A stretch of DNA of 64,000 bases from Haematococcus lacustris (taxonomy: Eukaryota; Chlorophyta; Chlorophyceae; Chlamydomonadales; Haematococcaceae): positions 5,634,041-5,698,040 of the forward strand of contig JASKMD010000030.1 of assembly GCA_030144725.1 (NCBI GenBank). The letters run 5' to 3'. The position numbers and the translations under genes are program-made. The number at the start of each line of letters is the position of its first letter. The first letter of the stretch is position 1. The notes below the pieces were generated by a model. It did not search any database, had not been told where the DNA came from, and saw nothing but the letters and a program-made list of their open reading frames with translations. This document shows positions 49,301-60,586 of this stretch, piece by piece.

Positions 49301-52300
49301 CGCGGCGGCGGTGGCAGCTGGGGTGGGAGGGGCACTGGCCGTGCGTTGCCCCCGGGCACAGGTCCAGGCAGCGGCATCAGGCGCAGCATGTCAGGCTGCA
49401 GGTCTGTGAGGGTCACAGCAGGCGCGGCACGCTGTAGCAATGCAAGCCCTGCCCCAAGCAGACACGACATCTCCTGGCTCAGGCCAACACATTGCAGCAA
49501 GGGCAGCAACAGAGTGGTTCCAGGACAGAGCCAGTGCCCCTGCTGAGCAGCCACTGGCTCTGCAGTTTCTGATACCATGGCCTGCATGGAGTGCTGATGT
49601 CATCCACATGTGAAAGAATCAACACCTCTAAGGGCAGCTCGTGGACGAAGATGAGAAGACAGAGGCTAGTGAGGTGTTCAGCAAGAGGCATGACACGCAT
49701 GAGAGCAACCCAACTGGCCATGGCATTAGGCAGCTGCAAGGAGGTCAAGCCACGTTGTGTTGCCACCGCAACAACGGATAGAGGCCGGTCAGCAGGCCCT
49801 AATAAAGAGCAGAGGTGATGGGCTCCAACTGTACCTCCCCACCAGACCCTGCCTCATCCAGCTTGTCAACACCCGACTACTGACATGCCCAGCTCACTGC
49901 ACTTGTTGGTGCTGACACACAGTCTCCTGCACCCGGGCCAAGCTGCCAGTGGCGGCTGGGTGCTGCTGCAAGCCACCTCCAGGGTGATGCGCTGACCTCA
50001 GCTAGTCAGGTGGGCCAGTCATGCGAGCAAGACCACCCCCTGCACCCCTGACCTGTTGCAACAGTCCTGCTCTACTGCTGTGTCAGCCTGCCTGAGCCAG
50101 GCGAGCTATAGCACCTGTACAGTAGACAAGGTCAGAGCTGGTGCCTCCCCCTTGTATGGTGAAGGGACCATGACCTGGGGCTTATCCATGAGAGGAGACC
50201 GGGTGCCAGTCTATCCATCTGGCTGACCTGTTAGAGCCCTAGACCTACAGGAGCTCGGCTGGGCCGGCCAGGCGGGCTAGCCTGGCTGCTGGCTGCGACC
50301 AACGTGAGTCACTGCCCGCGGCTGACCCGGCCCAGTGATGCTTTGGGCTTTTACTGGGTCATTGAGGCACTGAGTCGCTGGAATCCCACAGCCCTACCCC
50401 AGCCGTGAGCCACGCACCCAAGCCCAGCTCCCCATCCCAAGGCTGGGCTGAAACCAAGGTGCCGCATGCGCATGCCGGCATGGGCTGGCCCCCCAAAGCT
50501 TGGCCAGGGGGGCCGACTGCTGTGCCACTCACCCATCGGCGTGAAGGTGTGGGTGAGAGCCCGAAAGAATGCATCAGGCTCATCCCGCACGTGGTTGTAG
50601 TCCGCCTGGCCAAAGGTGTAAACCAGATAGCGCCTGCGATGGCAGAGCCCAGAGACGGGCGACAGGGGGGCGGGCAGAAAGAGCGGGCTGCGGGGCAGGC
50701 TGGGGAGTCATGGGGGCTGCCAGGACTGCTGGCTGACAAGAGCTGGAGAGGGGGATCAGGCTCCAGGGGGGAGGGGAGGGGGCAGGGCTGACGCACGCTG
50801 GAGCGTGGCAAGGGCGGGTCAAGCAGGAGTAGTGGGGCCAGCTTTGTCATGCAAATGTTGGTAATAGGGCAAGGTGTGGGTAGTCCAGCTGAGGCTAGGG
50901 GCACAGAGGGCATGACGGAGTGTGGCAAGGGCGATGAACACGCACAAGAGCATGTGTGCACCTTTGTCATCTGAGGAGTGTGGATGGCTGGCATGGCTGC
51001 GGGTTGAGGAGGTGGGATGAAGGATGAGGGGGAGGAGAGGCAGGGTGTGCAAATGTGTGGGGTCGGTGCTTGCATGAGGCCAACAGGGCTACTGCAGGCT
51101 CAAGGAGTTTGTTGAGTAGCTCCGGAGCAGCAACCCGGGGCTGTTCAGCTATTTGGTCAGCAGTACTGCGGCAATGTTATGTGCTTACCGGCTCCCCTTC
51201 ATGGAACAGCCAGCTGTAGGCAAGGGTGCAACCCACATGGGTGGCCATTGCATGGCCGCATGGAGGTGCACGCATGGGACCAAAATGAATGAAAGGGACG
51301 GCATTAGAAAGGGATGGCAAGGTGGGCAGTTCAGGGCATGCAAAAGCAGCATGGTCCAGCCCAGCCTGGCATGCCAGGAGTGCGATGAGGGGCAGGCTGT
51401 TCCCTGTCTGGATCTACACCCCACCCAATACATCAAGGTTCTGCCACCTGGGGCCAGCACAGGGAGGCAGGCGCGGGCGCAAGGGTGGCGTTGGGATGTG
51501 TCCATGGATGATCCAGCCAGCAGCGCAAGAGCAAATTGTTGCATATTGTTGCAAAAGCAAATCGTTGCAAAATGTTGCAAGAGTAGGTTGTTGCAAGAGC
51601 AGGTTGTGAAGGGGCGGCAGCTCTTGGCTACATCCTGCAGTGCCTCAGGTGCAGCCCCAACAGTGGTGCTTCAGCTGTGGTGTCAATCTCAGTCTTGCAG
51701 GCTTCAGAGGGACTGCAGTGAAAGCAGCCACATGGTCACATGGGGTGTCGAGCATGGCTGCCCCCAACACAGGGAAGTTGACATTGTCAGATCCCTGGCT
51801 AGCATATTGCCTATCAGAGCCCTGCAGCTGCCTGACAGCAAACTGCCTGACAAAGCCCTGCAGCCTGGAAAGGCCGCACTGGTGATGGGGTGCCGCCTGG
51901 GGCTGCGCCACCATGGCCGCCATCGACTCGCCTCTTTCCAAACGGCAGCATCCTGATCAGCCTGTCGATCTGGCGCGAGATGAGCAAGGCCTCCATGCGG
52001 TAGCAGCCGAGGTAAAAGCCCCGCAGGAATTGCATGTCCTGCGCCAAAGAAGGTGGAAGAGGCTGCCGCCATCACCACACCACCATGATGGAGGCGGGAC
52101 AAAAGCATAGCGCCCTGTTACACCGCTAGTGTGGTGATCACGTGGCTACCATGACTATCGCTACCAGCACTGCCATGACTGTCAACAACACCAGGAGTCA
52201 CAAGCACAGAGCAAGCAGGGCAGCAATAGCAGCACTGGCGATACAGAACGCCTATTACCACTGGATTTAGGAGCAGAAGCACCACCCAACTGGCACACAA

Positions 52301-53693
52301 TCCCCGGTGACTGCAGCCAAGCAGCAGCCAGCCCTGGCCCGGCACCAGCCAGGAGCACCGCCTGCTGGCAGTGTGGCCGGCAGCAGCGCACACGGAGCGG
52401 CAGTACCTGGTGCCTGGCTGCTGGAGCGCACCTTGGTTGGCCCGCCTGGCTCAGACCTGACTGCATTGCGGCAGTTGGTCACCAGCCAGGCCTGCTTGTT
52501 GCGCACGCCCTCCAGGTTGATGCGCCCAAAGTCAGGAATCTGCTGCATGCGGATGGTGCTGCGCAGCAACACACCGGGCACAGGTATAGGTCAAACAGGT
52601 GCCTTCCAACTGACAGCCCTGACTGGCTGCCTGCCCTGGCCAATTGAGTTGAATGACTGCACACGACTGACTGCATGTGACTGACTGCCCTGGCTGACGG
52701 CCTTGCTCACGCACCCGTAGGATGGTGTGCTGTGCATCACATAGGCATTTATGAGCCAGACAGACAGACCGAGGTCAAAGAACTCATTCCAGTGCAGAGT
52801 TTGTCAGCCAGGCACTGCTTGGCCGCCTGACTACTACTCCCTCCCTAGGATACTACTCCATATCTAGGATAGGGCTTTGCTTTTCAACCAAGCACTGCTT
52901 GGCTGCCTGCCCACTCAGTGGCAGGGTTTGTGTGAAAGGGGTGAGTTCTTTGCCGCTGCCCCTGCTCTCAATACTCCCTGTGCCTTACCCTATCCCAGCC
53001 CCACCCTGCCTGTGTCCCTACCCTGGTCTCAGCTCCCCTTGTAGTCACCCGCATGCCCTGCCCTTCCACCCCTGGGACTCACTGGTGGCACATCAGCACC
53101 TCTCTAATGGCAGGGGGGTCCAGGAACTGCTCCATCCGCCGCAGCCCTTCCTGTGTCCACTCAGCACCAGCACCTCACACTGAGTCACCCACAACCACTG
53201 CCATGCAGCAGCACAACCACGATGGCCATGTCACCCCACTCAGCCTGCTCAAACCTTGCTTCACTGATGCATCCTCTCATCTATGCTTGCTATCTGAAAC
53301 CCCAATGCCTGCCTCAGCTTGGCTGTTTCCCTAAGTTTACACACTCCAGCTTGACTATTTCCCTAAGTTCACGCGACTCAGCTTGGCTCTTTTCCCTTTT
53401 TCTACCCACCTCGTAATCTGGGTTGTCATCTATGCAGGGGTCCCGCACCGCCCGAGTCATCATGCGGGTCATGTACATCGCCTCAGGGGCAGCCACATCA
53501 AGCTGCAACTGCACAACCGTGTGGCACACAGTAATCCACTCAGCATGCAATGCAGCACAGGCGCCGCAGTATAGCATTACACACAGTGACATGGACGGGT
53601 CGTGGCAGGCGGCATTGCAGGCGGTGGGGCAAGAGAATACGGCGAGAGGCAGGTAAGCTGGCTATCACTGGGCAGTCCATTCAACACATGGGG

Positions 53694-53761
<68 letters not shown>

Positions 53762-56319
53762 CCAGCAGGCCAGGCAAGCTGTGCAGATCTGGCCCGCACC
53801 TTGACAGCCATGGAGCCGTTGCTGCGCTGCACCCAGACACCGCTGCGGGTGTCCCCCAGCGACTGCGGGCCCACCACACTGGTGCTGTTGCGGAACAGGG
53901 GCAGGGGCTCCGTCATGGCCGGGCCTGTGCCAATGGGCCGGCGGCCGCCCCCGCCCTTGAACCACTTGGCAGCAGGGCCCTGGACAGCCACGGTGCGTGT
54001 GAAGGTGGCTTGGGTGGAGCCTGGGCGCGGCGGCTGGAAGTTGGTGATGGTGACCAGGAAGTTGCGGACTGCGGCCGAGGTGTGGGTAAGGAAACGGTAA
54101 TGAGGGAGGGGAGGGGAGGGGGGTGGGGAGGGAGGGGGGACAGGAGAGGGGGAGTGAGGGAGGGGGAGGGGGTGATGGGAGGCTGGGCAAGGCTGTCCTC
54201 CACCTGCCCCACCCTGCCTGCTCTGTCAAGCCATACGTGCTTTGTCGCACCATGCATTACCATGCCTTGTCTTGCCTAATACTGCTTCCAGTAGCCCAGC
54301 CTCCTCTCTCTTTGCCTTGTCTAGCCCTACATTGCACTGCCTTGCCAGGCCTCATCAGCCTTACCTTTGGGCGCAGGGTTGGTCTTAGCCTTCTTGGCTT
54401 CCTTGCTGCCCTCCTCACTGCCAACCGGCTCCCCAGCCCGCTTGCGTTCTGCTCTGCGCGCTGCCTTAGCCTGTGCAACTGCCCCTGTGCCTGCCACGAC
54501 ACCCACTGCCCGTGGTGCGTCAGCAGCAGGATCGGCCGAATTCTTGGCCATAACATCATCACTGCCGTTGGCGGCCTGGGTTGTGCCATTTGCTGCCTCC
54601 GCCTGTGCTGGCTTGGCTTCAGTGGTGGTATCAGCAGGGGCTGATGAGGCGACCAGCTGCTCCTCAGCTCCATCAGCAGCATGCTCCCTCCTTGCCTCTT
54701 CCTCCTCCTCCTCTTCTTCCTCCTCTTCTTCCTCCTCTTCCTCCTCCTCTTCACCCTCCTCATCCACCTCCTGCCCCTCTCCCTCTCCCTCAGCCTCAAG
54801 CACCTCTCCCTGCTTCTCTCCCTTGTCCTCTTGCTGCTCCTCCCCTGTCCCCTCACCCTCACATTCCTTTCCCTCTCCCTCCCCTTCCCCCTCACCCTCC
54901 TCGTCTCCCTCCCCTTCCCCCTCACTACCCTCCTCCTGACCCTCCTGCTGCTCAAGGGATGCCACAGGCTCACCCTCGACTGCTCCCTCACGGCCCACCT
55001 CCTTCCCCTGCTCTTCTGCCTCAGCCCCTGGTTCCAGGGTGGCTGCAACCACCCCTGCCTTAGGAAACGCCTCACCAGCCTCCTGCGCAGAGCCCATCCC
55101 CGTGTCTACTGCCTTGTCTACCTCCTCCACACCAGTTGACTGCACAGCCCTGCCCTCCTCCCCCAGGACCTTGGCAGCAGCGTCGCCTGCCGACATGTCT
55201 GCCTCAAGACTTGCTCCCTCTGGTGCGGTGGGCTCAGGCACCGGCTCAGGCTCAGGCTCAGGCGGGGCGGAACTGACAGCCTGGCTTACATGGGCTGCGC
55301 CATCAGCAGCCTCAAGCTCCATGGGCTGGGCAGTGCCCGGAGTGACTGCTACAGCTGTGTGGGTGGGTGGGTCAGCCATGGTAGCACACAGAGGTGCTGC
55401 TGCTGCTGGAGCTGCTGGAGCTGCTGCTGCGCAAGGAACGGCACTGGCAGGAGCCTCAGGTGCTGGGCCGCTGGTGGGTGGGGCGGCAGCAGCAGGCAGC
55501 TCAGCAACGGGTTCAGGTGCAGGAGCCTCTGAGACCACCGCTGGTGCAGGCTCAACAGCAGATGTGGCAGCTAGGGTGGTGGGGGCAGCAGCAGCAACAG
55601 CAGGAGGAGGGGTAGCACCAGCAGCACCTTTCTTCTTGGCTGCAGCACCTTTCTTCACCCCTGAGTTGCCCTTGGCCTTGGCTGGTGCTGCCTTGGCTGG
55701 TGCTGCCTTGGCTGTGCCTACCCCTGCAACAGCAGCCCCCGCCACCACACTGCCAACAGCCTTGGGTGCCGGCTCATCAGAGTGCAGCAAGGCTGCAGGA
55801 GGAGAGGAGCCGGGCTGTGCTGCGCTAGCAGGTGCTGCGGTGCTGTTTGCTGCAGGTGTGACAGGCTCAGCTGGCACAGAGCTGGCTGGAGTAACCACCG
55901 GGGCTGCAGCTGGTGTGGGTACAGCAGCAGCTGGTGTGGGTGCAGCAGCAGCTGGGATTACGGAGGCAGATGGAGCAGCAGCGCCCTTCTTCTTCGCTGC
56001 GGCGCCCTTGGCCTTGGCTGGGGCTGCCCTGGCTGGGGCTGCCTTGACTGAGGCTGATTTTGCTGGGGCTGCCTTGTGCGCACTAGCCCCTGCAGCGGCA
56101 CCCCCTTCCACCACACTGCCAACAGCCTTGGGTGCCAGCGCATCAGTGTGCACTGCCCCCTCAAGGGCGGGTGGGCCTGGGTGTATGGCGCTGGTAGGTG
56201 CTGTTGGGCTGTTGGTATGAGGCGTGCCAGGATCAGCTGGCACAGAGTTTACCACAACCACGGCTGGAGCAGGTGCTTGGGTAGGCTCAGCAGCTGTTGT
56301 GGCAGCTGGGGTGGAGGTG

Positions 56320-56357
<38 letters not shown>

Positions 56358-57167
56358 TTGAGCACTAGCTGCACCTTTCTTCTTGGCTGCAGCACCTTTC
56401 TTCACCCCTGAGTTGCCCTTGGCCTTGGCTGGTGCTGCCTTGGCTGTGCCTACCCCTGCAGCAGCAGCCCCCGCCACCACACTGCCGACAGCCTTGGGTG
56501 CCGGCTCATCAGAGTGCAGCAAGGCTGCAGGAGGAGAAGAGCTGGGCTGTGCTGCGCTAGCAGGTGCTGCGGGACACTTCATTGCGCTCATGTCAGGCTC
56601 TGCTGGCACCAAGCTGGCCAGGGCTGCTGTTGAGGCTGGGACGGGTGCAGCAGCAGTGGGTGAAGGGCTAGAGGAGGGAACAGTATCACTGGCCCCTGTC
56701 ACTGGTCCTGGGGTGGACTTTTTCGCCTTTAAAGAAGAGCTGCTGGAATTGGGTTTGCCAGGCGCAAGGCCTGGTGTGGGGGAGGGGGCAGCAGCCTGCG
56801 TGTTGTCATGAACAGCTGGAGCCGTCCCTCTAGCAAGACCATCCTCTTTGTCTGGCTCCCGGTCAGCGGGAGTAAGCTGGGTGCCCGTCGCCGCTACGCC
56901 CGTAGCCTGATCAATGCGGCAAACATGCGCTGTATTCTCCTGCTCTGTATCGCCGTCCTCGCTGCAGTTCTCGGTAACCCCTTGCTGATCCTCAGACTCG
57001 GCAGCTGCTCCACCCAGTTCATCAACCTGCAGGGTCGTAAACTAGGTGCATAGTATTTGGAAGCGGAGAGAAAAACAGATGTGAATGCAGCTAGCGGAGT
57101 TGGCGGCCAGTGAAGCGGTGCAGTAAGCTGTGGAATTCCTTACCTCCATAGCATGCGGATCGGCCAT
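43389..57167 (-). CDS. Very large protein with C-terminal PTC7-type PP2C domain; other regions unidentified
   Basis: Nineteen exons join in phase: 57167-57144, 57026-54365, 54068-53800, 53508-53410, 53150-53083, 52558-52432, 52038-51932, 50633-50533, 49798-49626, 49581-49272, 48911-48816, 48503-46780, 46680-46582, 46345-46245, 45942-45875, 45548-45399, 44416-44338, 43999-43908, 43501-43389 (about 2153 aa). It starts M-A-D-P-H-A-M-E, then about 880 residues of Ala/Pro, K-K-K-G-A-A and poly-Glu; a conserved-looking middle (about 900-1310, V-R-N-F-L-V-T-I-T-N-F-Q, unidentified); a Ser/Arg then Gly/Gln-rich stretch; and a PP2C domain from about 1880 (V-A-D-G, L-Y-L/L-H-V-like strands, L-I-L-G-T-H-G-L-F-D, G-D-N-T-A-V-V). 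PTC7 phosphatases are often mitochondrial. A gene boundary near 48.5-49.3 kb, splitting it into two genes, remains possible. One intron starts with GC. Confidence 0.65.
44420..45395. other. Large intron with lower-GC DNA and a TG microsatellite
   Basis: The intron between the PP2C exons 45548-45399 and 44416-44338. CGGCTTGAGACGA occurs twice (about 44529 and 44574) within GAGGC/GCCGTT-rich text, suggesting a small decayed insertion, and a TATGTGTGTG array lies at about 45336-45388. Confidence 0.5.
50634..51931. other. 1.3-kb intron of the PP2C-containing gene
   Basis: No exon was recognised. At about 51529-51607 a 13-21 bp motif built on AAATTGTTGCA / TTGTTGCAAGAGCA repeats about five times with variation. 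Other open frames are unremarkable. Confidence 0.5.
53691..53763. repeat. GCAG tetranucleotide array, about 17 units
   Basis: Pure array in the intron 53509-53799 of the PP2C-containing gene, CCTG on the transcript strand, as in the methyltransferase intron. Confidence 0.9.
55622..56570 (-). repeat. Triplicated coding segment in the PP2C-containing gene
   Basis: Three segments (about 55622-55830, 55980-56190, 56370-56570) encode the same succession: S-D-E-P-A-P-K-A-V-G-S-V-V (or T-D-A-L-A-P-K), A-P-A-K-A-K-G and K-K-G-A-A-A-K-K-K-G-A-A. The first and third are nearly identical in DNA; the middle one has diverged. This is a recent internal duplication within a Lys/Ala-rich region. Confidence 0.8.
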
Positions 57168-57359
57168 CTGCGGCAAGTCTACGGGACTTGGCACGGAACA
57201 AGAACCTCGTCAACTATGGCCTACAGGTGGCACTGTTGGCACCTTGTTGGCACTGTCGTTTGGGACAAGAAAGCTATGTGCAATATGTGAATTAACCTGC
57301 GGGGATTCTATAAGCAAACCCCAAGCGAGCGAAGCGTTGGCAGTTCCTAAGCTTGCTTG
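57168..57359. other. Region upstream of the PP2C-containing gene
   Basis: Presumably includes its 5' UTR and promoter; no clear core promoter motif is evident. Reverse-transcriptase-related DNA begins shortly after. Confidence 0.35.
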
Positions 57360-57640
57360 TTGGCCGTGCTGGGCTTGCGACATGGGCATCCCCATGATGT
57401 TGATGGCCAACCCATCACGCATGTCATGTATGCGGATGACCTCCCACTCATGTCAAGCACGGCCTCAGGACTCCAGCACAAGGTGCTCAGTGGTAAACCA
57501 GGGCATTAGTACCCTTTGGTGCAATGATATTGAGCAGGTGGCAGACTTCAAGTTCCTGGGCATGCTGATGAACAATAGGGTCAGTTGCGGGATGTGCAGT
57601 CTCGCGTACAAGGTCCAGAACATTTTCTGCTATGCGTGAT
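57360..57640 (+). pseudogene. Non-LTR retrotransposon reverse-transcriptase fragment
   Basis: In the frame of 57411 onward, I-T-H-V-M-Y-A-D-D-L-P-L-M-S-S-T-A-S-G-L-Q carries the Y-A-D-D catalytic motif of reverse transcriptase; after a frameshift, Q-V-A-D-F-K-F-L-G-M follows, the F-K-x-L-G motif typical of LINE-type RTs downstream of YADD. The frameshift and stops show it is dead. The 5' part of the RT and any endonuclease were not found. DNA to about 58080 may be its degraded 3' part. Confidence 0.65.
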
Positions 57641-58139
57641 GTCTTCAGAATAGCTAGAGATCATGGTATTCAAGCCTGCCCGTCTGCCATGGGAGACGTT
57701 GACGCATTAGTACTTCAAGTAGGGCCAAGGACTGCAAAAGCATGAGACACCTGATTACCTACGCAATGTGCACACACAACGTTGCATCACATGCATTATG
57801 TGCACTTGCAACTACGGGTTTAGTGTTGAGCGGGGGGGTTGGCGGCAGGTAGACTTTGAGATGAGGAAGTGCTAGAGATGCACCGCCGTTGCACACGGGC
57901 AGGCAGATAACTGCCCTATTCAACATGCAGCAAGGGTGTTACCTGTGGTTGATCTATCTCAGTAACAGCTTGCACGACTACAGCGTCATTGGTCGCACCC
58001 TTGACAGCTACAAACCCCATCCCAATGGCATGTTCCCTGTTGAACCACTGGGCTCACTGTCGAAAGTAAGAGCTTGATGCTGGAGAGGCTATCAGCCTGA
58101 TGAGCTACTAGGCCCTATGGGTTGTTGCCGGCATAGCCA
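57641..58139. other. Degraded retroelement-like DNA
   Basis: Downstream of the RT fragment. Frames are broken; some text near 58070-58139 resembles 35700-35790. No intact gene. Confidence 0.35.
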
Positions 58140-58330
58140 TCCTTGATCCGCCGCTACTCTGCAGCCCGGTGCAATTGCTGCCTGCCCGGCTTTGACCAGC
58201 TTGCAGCCTTGCTGGTACTCCTTGCCAGGGACAGGCAGAGCCTATACGCTGCACGCCCTTCTCAACCCGTTGGATGTTGAGGCAGAGGTTGGTGTCACGG
58301 TCCAGCTCCAGCTCCAGCTCCAGCTCCAGC
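58140..58330 (-). mobile_element. Relic with TnpB/Fanzor-like motif (copy F)
   Basis: Minus-strand reading L-D-R-D-T-N-L-C-L-N-I-Q-R-V-E-K-G. The D-R-D-x-N-x-x-x-N-I core is the best match to the RuvC-III consensus in the window. It is preceded by an E-L-E-L repeat from an AGCTCC microsatellite. Diverged from copies A, B and E, so probably an older or different subfamily. Confidence 0.55.
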
Positions 58331-58784
58331 ACCTGGCCAATGGGGGGGCTTGGGGTGGGCCCACAGGGCCAGGTGCAGCATCTCTTGCACCTCCTCAGAC
58401 CTAAGCCTGCCTGCCGCCAGCGGCCCTGCTGAGCTTCGCAACCCTGGTTGCGGTTGAACTGCCGAAGTCGCCAACATTGTTAACGGTCACACGTCACGCA
58501 GATGCACCAGCTGCACACAAACTCATCGCGCGTCGCCTCCCGCGCCCGCGAAATGCGATCCAGCGTCATTGCACGCCAGACCGCTGTAAACTGCCGGGCC
58601 AGCACGCTGCCCGCGCGCAGCTCCCTCGCGACGTGCTCATCACGACGGGTACTTCTGGCTCTGAGCTCCGCTTTGCTGGGTAGTGCTGCGGTAAGATTGT
58701 ACGACGGCAAGGCTGTGTGGGGTGGAGTATGCGTCCCTGCTGTTGCTGGCAAATAAATGCCACATGCCGTTGCTCCGTGTGCAC

Positions 58785-59593
58785 CAACAGCCCTCTTGTC
58801 CCTCACTAGGGCCTCCATTTGAGCCGGATCAGAAGCACCTACTAGCAGCCACTAGCAGCCACTAGCAGCCACTAACTAGACCCGACTCAAACAGTGTTAT
58901 TGGGCTGTGTTGAGTAAACCCAGTGCACATGGCACATGAGCCGCCTACCACCTACACTATTGCCTGACCCGAGGGCTATGATGTAGAGTTGGCATGACAA
59001 AACATGCACTAATTGTAAGCTGATGACAGCTCAACAAAGGGGCACACATACTACTGTGCCTCAGCAGGCTGCTGCTGCTGCTCCTGGGCCTTGGGGGGCT
59101 TGTCTCGCAGCCGCTTGTAGCCCAGGCCAGGGTATTCCTTGCCCTTGGCTGGCAGAGCTCCCTGGTCTGGCCAGTAGCACAGCTCCAGTGGACGCCACCT
59201 GCTCTCCCCAATGCGCTGCATGTTCAATGCTGCATTGCAGTCCCTGTCCAGCCACCTGCCTGGCTGCGGTGCTGGCTTGGCTTTGGCAGCCTTGCCCTTG
59301 CCTTTGCACTTAGTGGGCTCAGCTGCCGGCTTGCTGCGCTTGGCTGGCTGGGGAGTGCTGGGCCCAGGCTCTGAGGCTGCTGGCTGTGTGGCTGCCTGGC
59401 TGCTGCATGGGGCCTGTGGGGGCTTGCGGGGGGGCACTACAGGGCACCACACCAGGCCCCGCACTGGCTGGTCACGCTCCTGGCTCCAGGCTGGGCGCAC
59501 CAGGCGGGGTTCCACCTGCCCTGCTAGGGGCATGCAAGCAACTTGGGTTTTCCGTGACAATATACGGTTTTGTGACGCTTTAGCAGTGGCCAA
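58785..59593 (-). mobile_element. Longest TnpB/Fanzor-like fragment (copy E)
   Basis: The open frame 59593-59051 (180 aa) reads a L-V-W-C-P motif, a Ser/Pro/Lys-rich linker, then W-L-D-R-D-C-N-A-A-L-N-M-Q-R-I-G-E-S, a R-P-L-E-L-C-Y-W segment and a poly-Gln end. In TnpB and Fanzor proteins a Cys-rich finger precedes the D-R-D-x-N motif; only one Cys pair candidate (W-C-P) is visible, with a long linker between. The first half of such a nuclease (RuvC-I and II) is absent, so this copy is incomplete. The block beyond the stop down to 58785 is shared with copy C and in part with copy A. Confidence 0.6.
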
Positions 59594-60586
59594 GGTATAC
59601 AGCCACGCTAGCTGTGCTTGGGTGAATTGCAGGGTCCGGGGTTGCTTCCATCAGCCTCCACCGTGGGAGCAGCCCTCAGAGCCCTCGTGTGCACCAACAG
59701 CTTGGCATACTACCTGGCTTTTGTCAGCTGCTACCTAACCACCTCCCCGTTACCACACCTCCTCCCTCCACCTTCCACCCCAGCACCCTTCCACCTCCAT
59801 CGGAATTGACTATTTTCATTACTACCCGCATGGCTGCCGAGCAGCATGTAGCCATGAGGCCATGTGATTTGTGCACCATGCAGTGCGAGGCACCATGGAC
59901 GGAGTGTTCAGCACCCTAAAACTCGGTATCATCATCACGACCACCACCTCCCTCACCATCATCTCACCATATCACCACCTGGCGTGCACTGACTAGCATT
60001 GCTGAGTGGCAGACTGGAACAACATAGGTGCTACAGGGTACGAGGTACGACATGGTATCAGCCTGCTGCATGCTGGGACCCCTGGTTGCCTGACCAGTCC
60101 TGTTGCCGGCACTGAGCCCTGGGGCCAGCGCATGCGAACCACCAGCAAGAGCTGCGTGCTGTGTGCCCGCAGGCGCAGCCCGCCAGCCACGCCCGGCCTC
60201 CTGCACCTGTTGCAGTGGAGCGTGGCGAGGCGGGAGAGCGGGACGTGGTAACCGTAAGCTCAGGTCAGGGCAGGGCCGGCCTCCTCCTCCTCCTCCTCCT
60301 CCTCCTCTTCCTCTTCTTCCTCCTCCTCCCCCTCCTCCTCCTCCTCCTCCTTCTTCTCCTTCTCCCCCTCCTTCTCCTCCTCCTCCTCCTCCCTATGCTC
60401 TGTGCCCCTTGACATGTTGTGCTGATGCATTGCCACCCATGGGACCCATGTTGTGGAGATCAGCTGCATGTTGCCTAGAGTTGCATATCTTGAGCTGCCC
60501 CGTGCTGCCCTGTGCTGCCTTGGGCTGCTTCATTGCTGCCCTGTGTCGCTCCACTCCTGTTGCCATGTGCTGCCTTGAGCTTGCAG
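59594..60586. other. Region upstream of the recognised FKBP exons
   Basis: May contain 5' exons of the FKBP gene: about 60170-60250 has exon-like composition and a GTAACC/GTAAGC donor, but no phase-compatible link was proven. A CCTCCTCTT polypyrimidine tract occupies about 60280-60393. Confidence 0.4.

Noticed and set aside
55039..56220. Plus-strand 393-aa Ala/Gly-rich frame
   Set aside because: Antisense shadow of the Lys/Ala-rich exon of the PP2C-containing gene.
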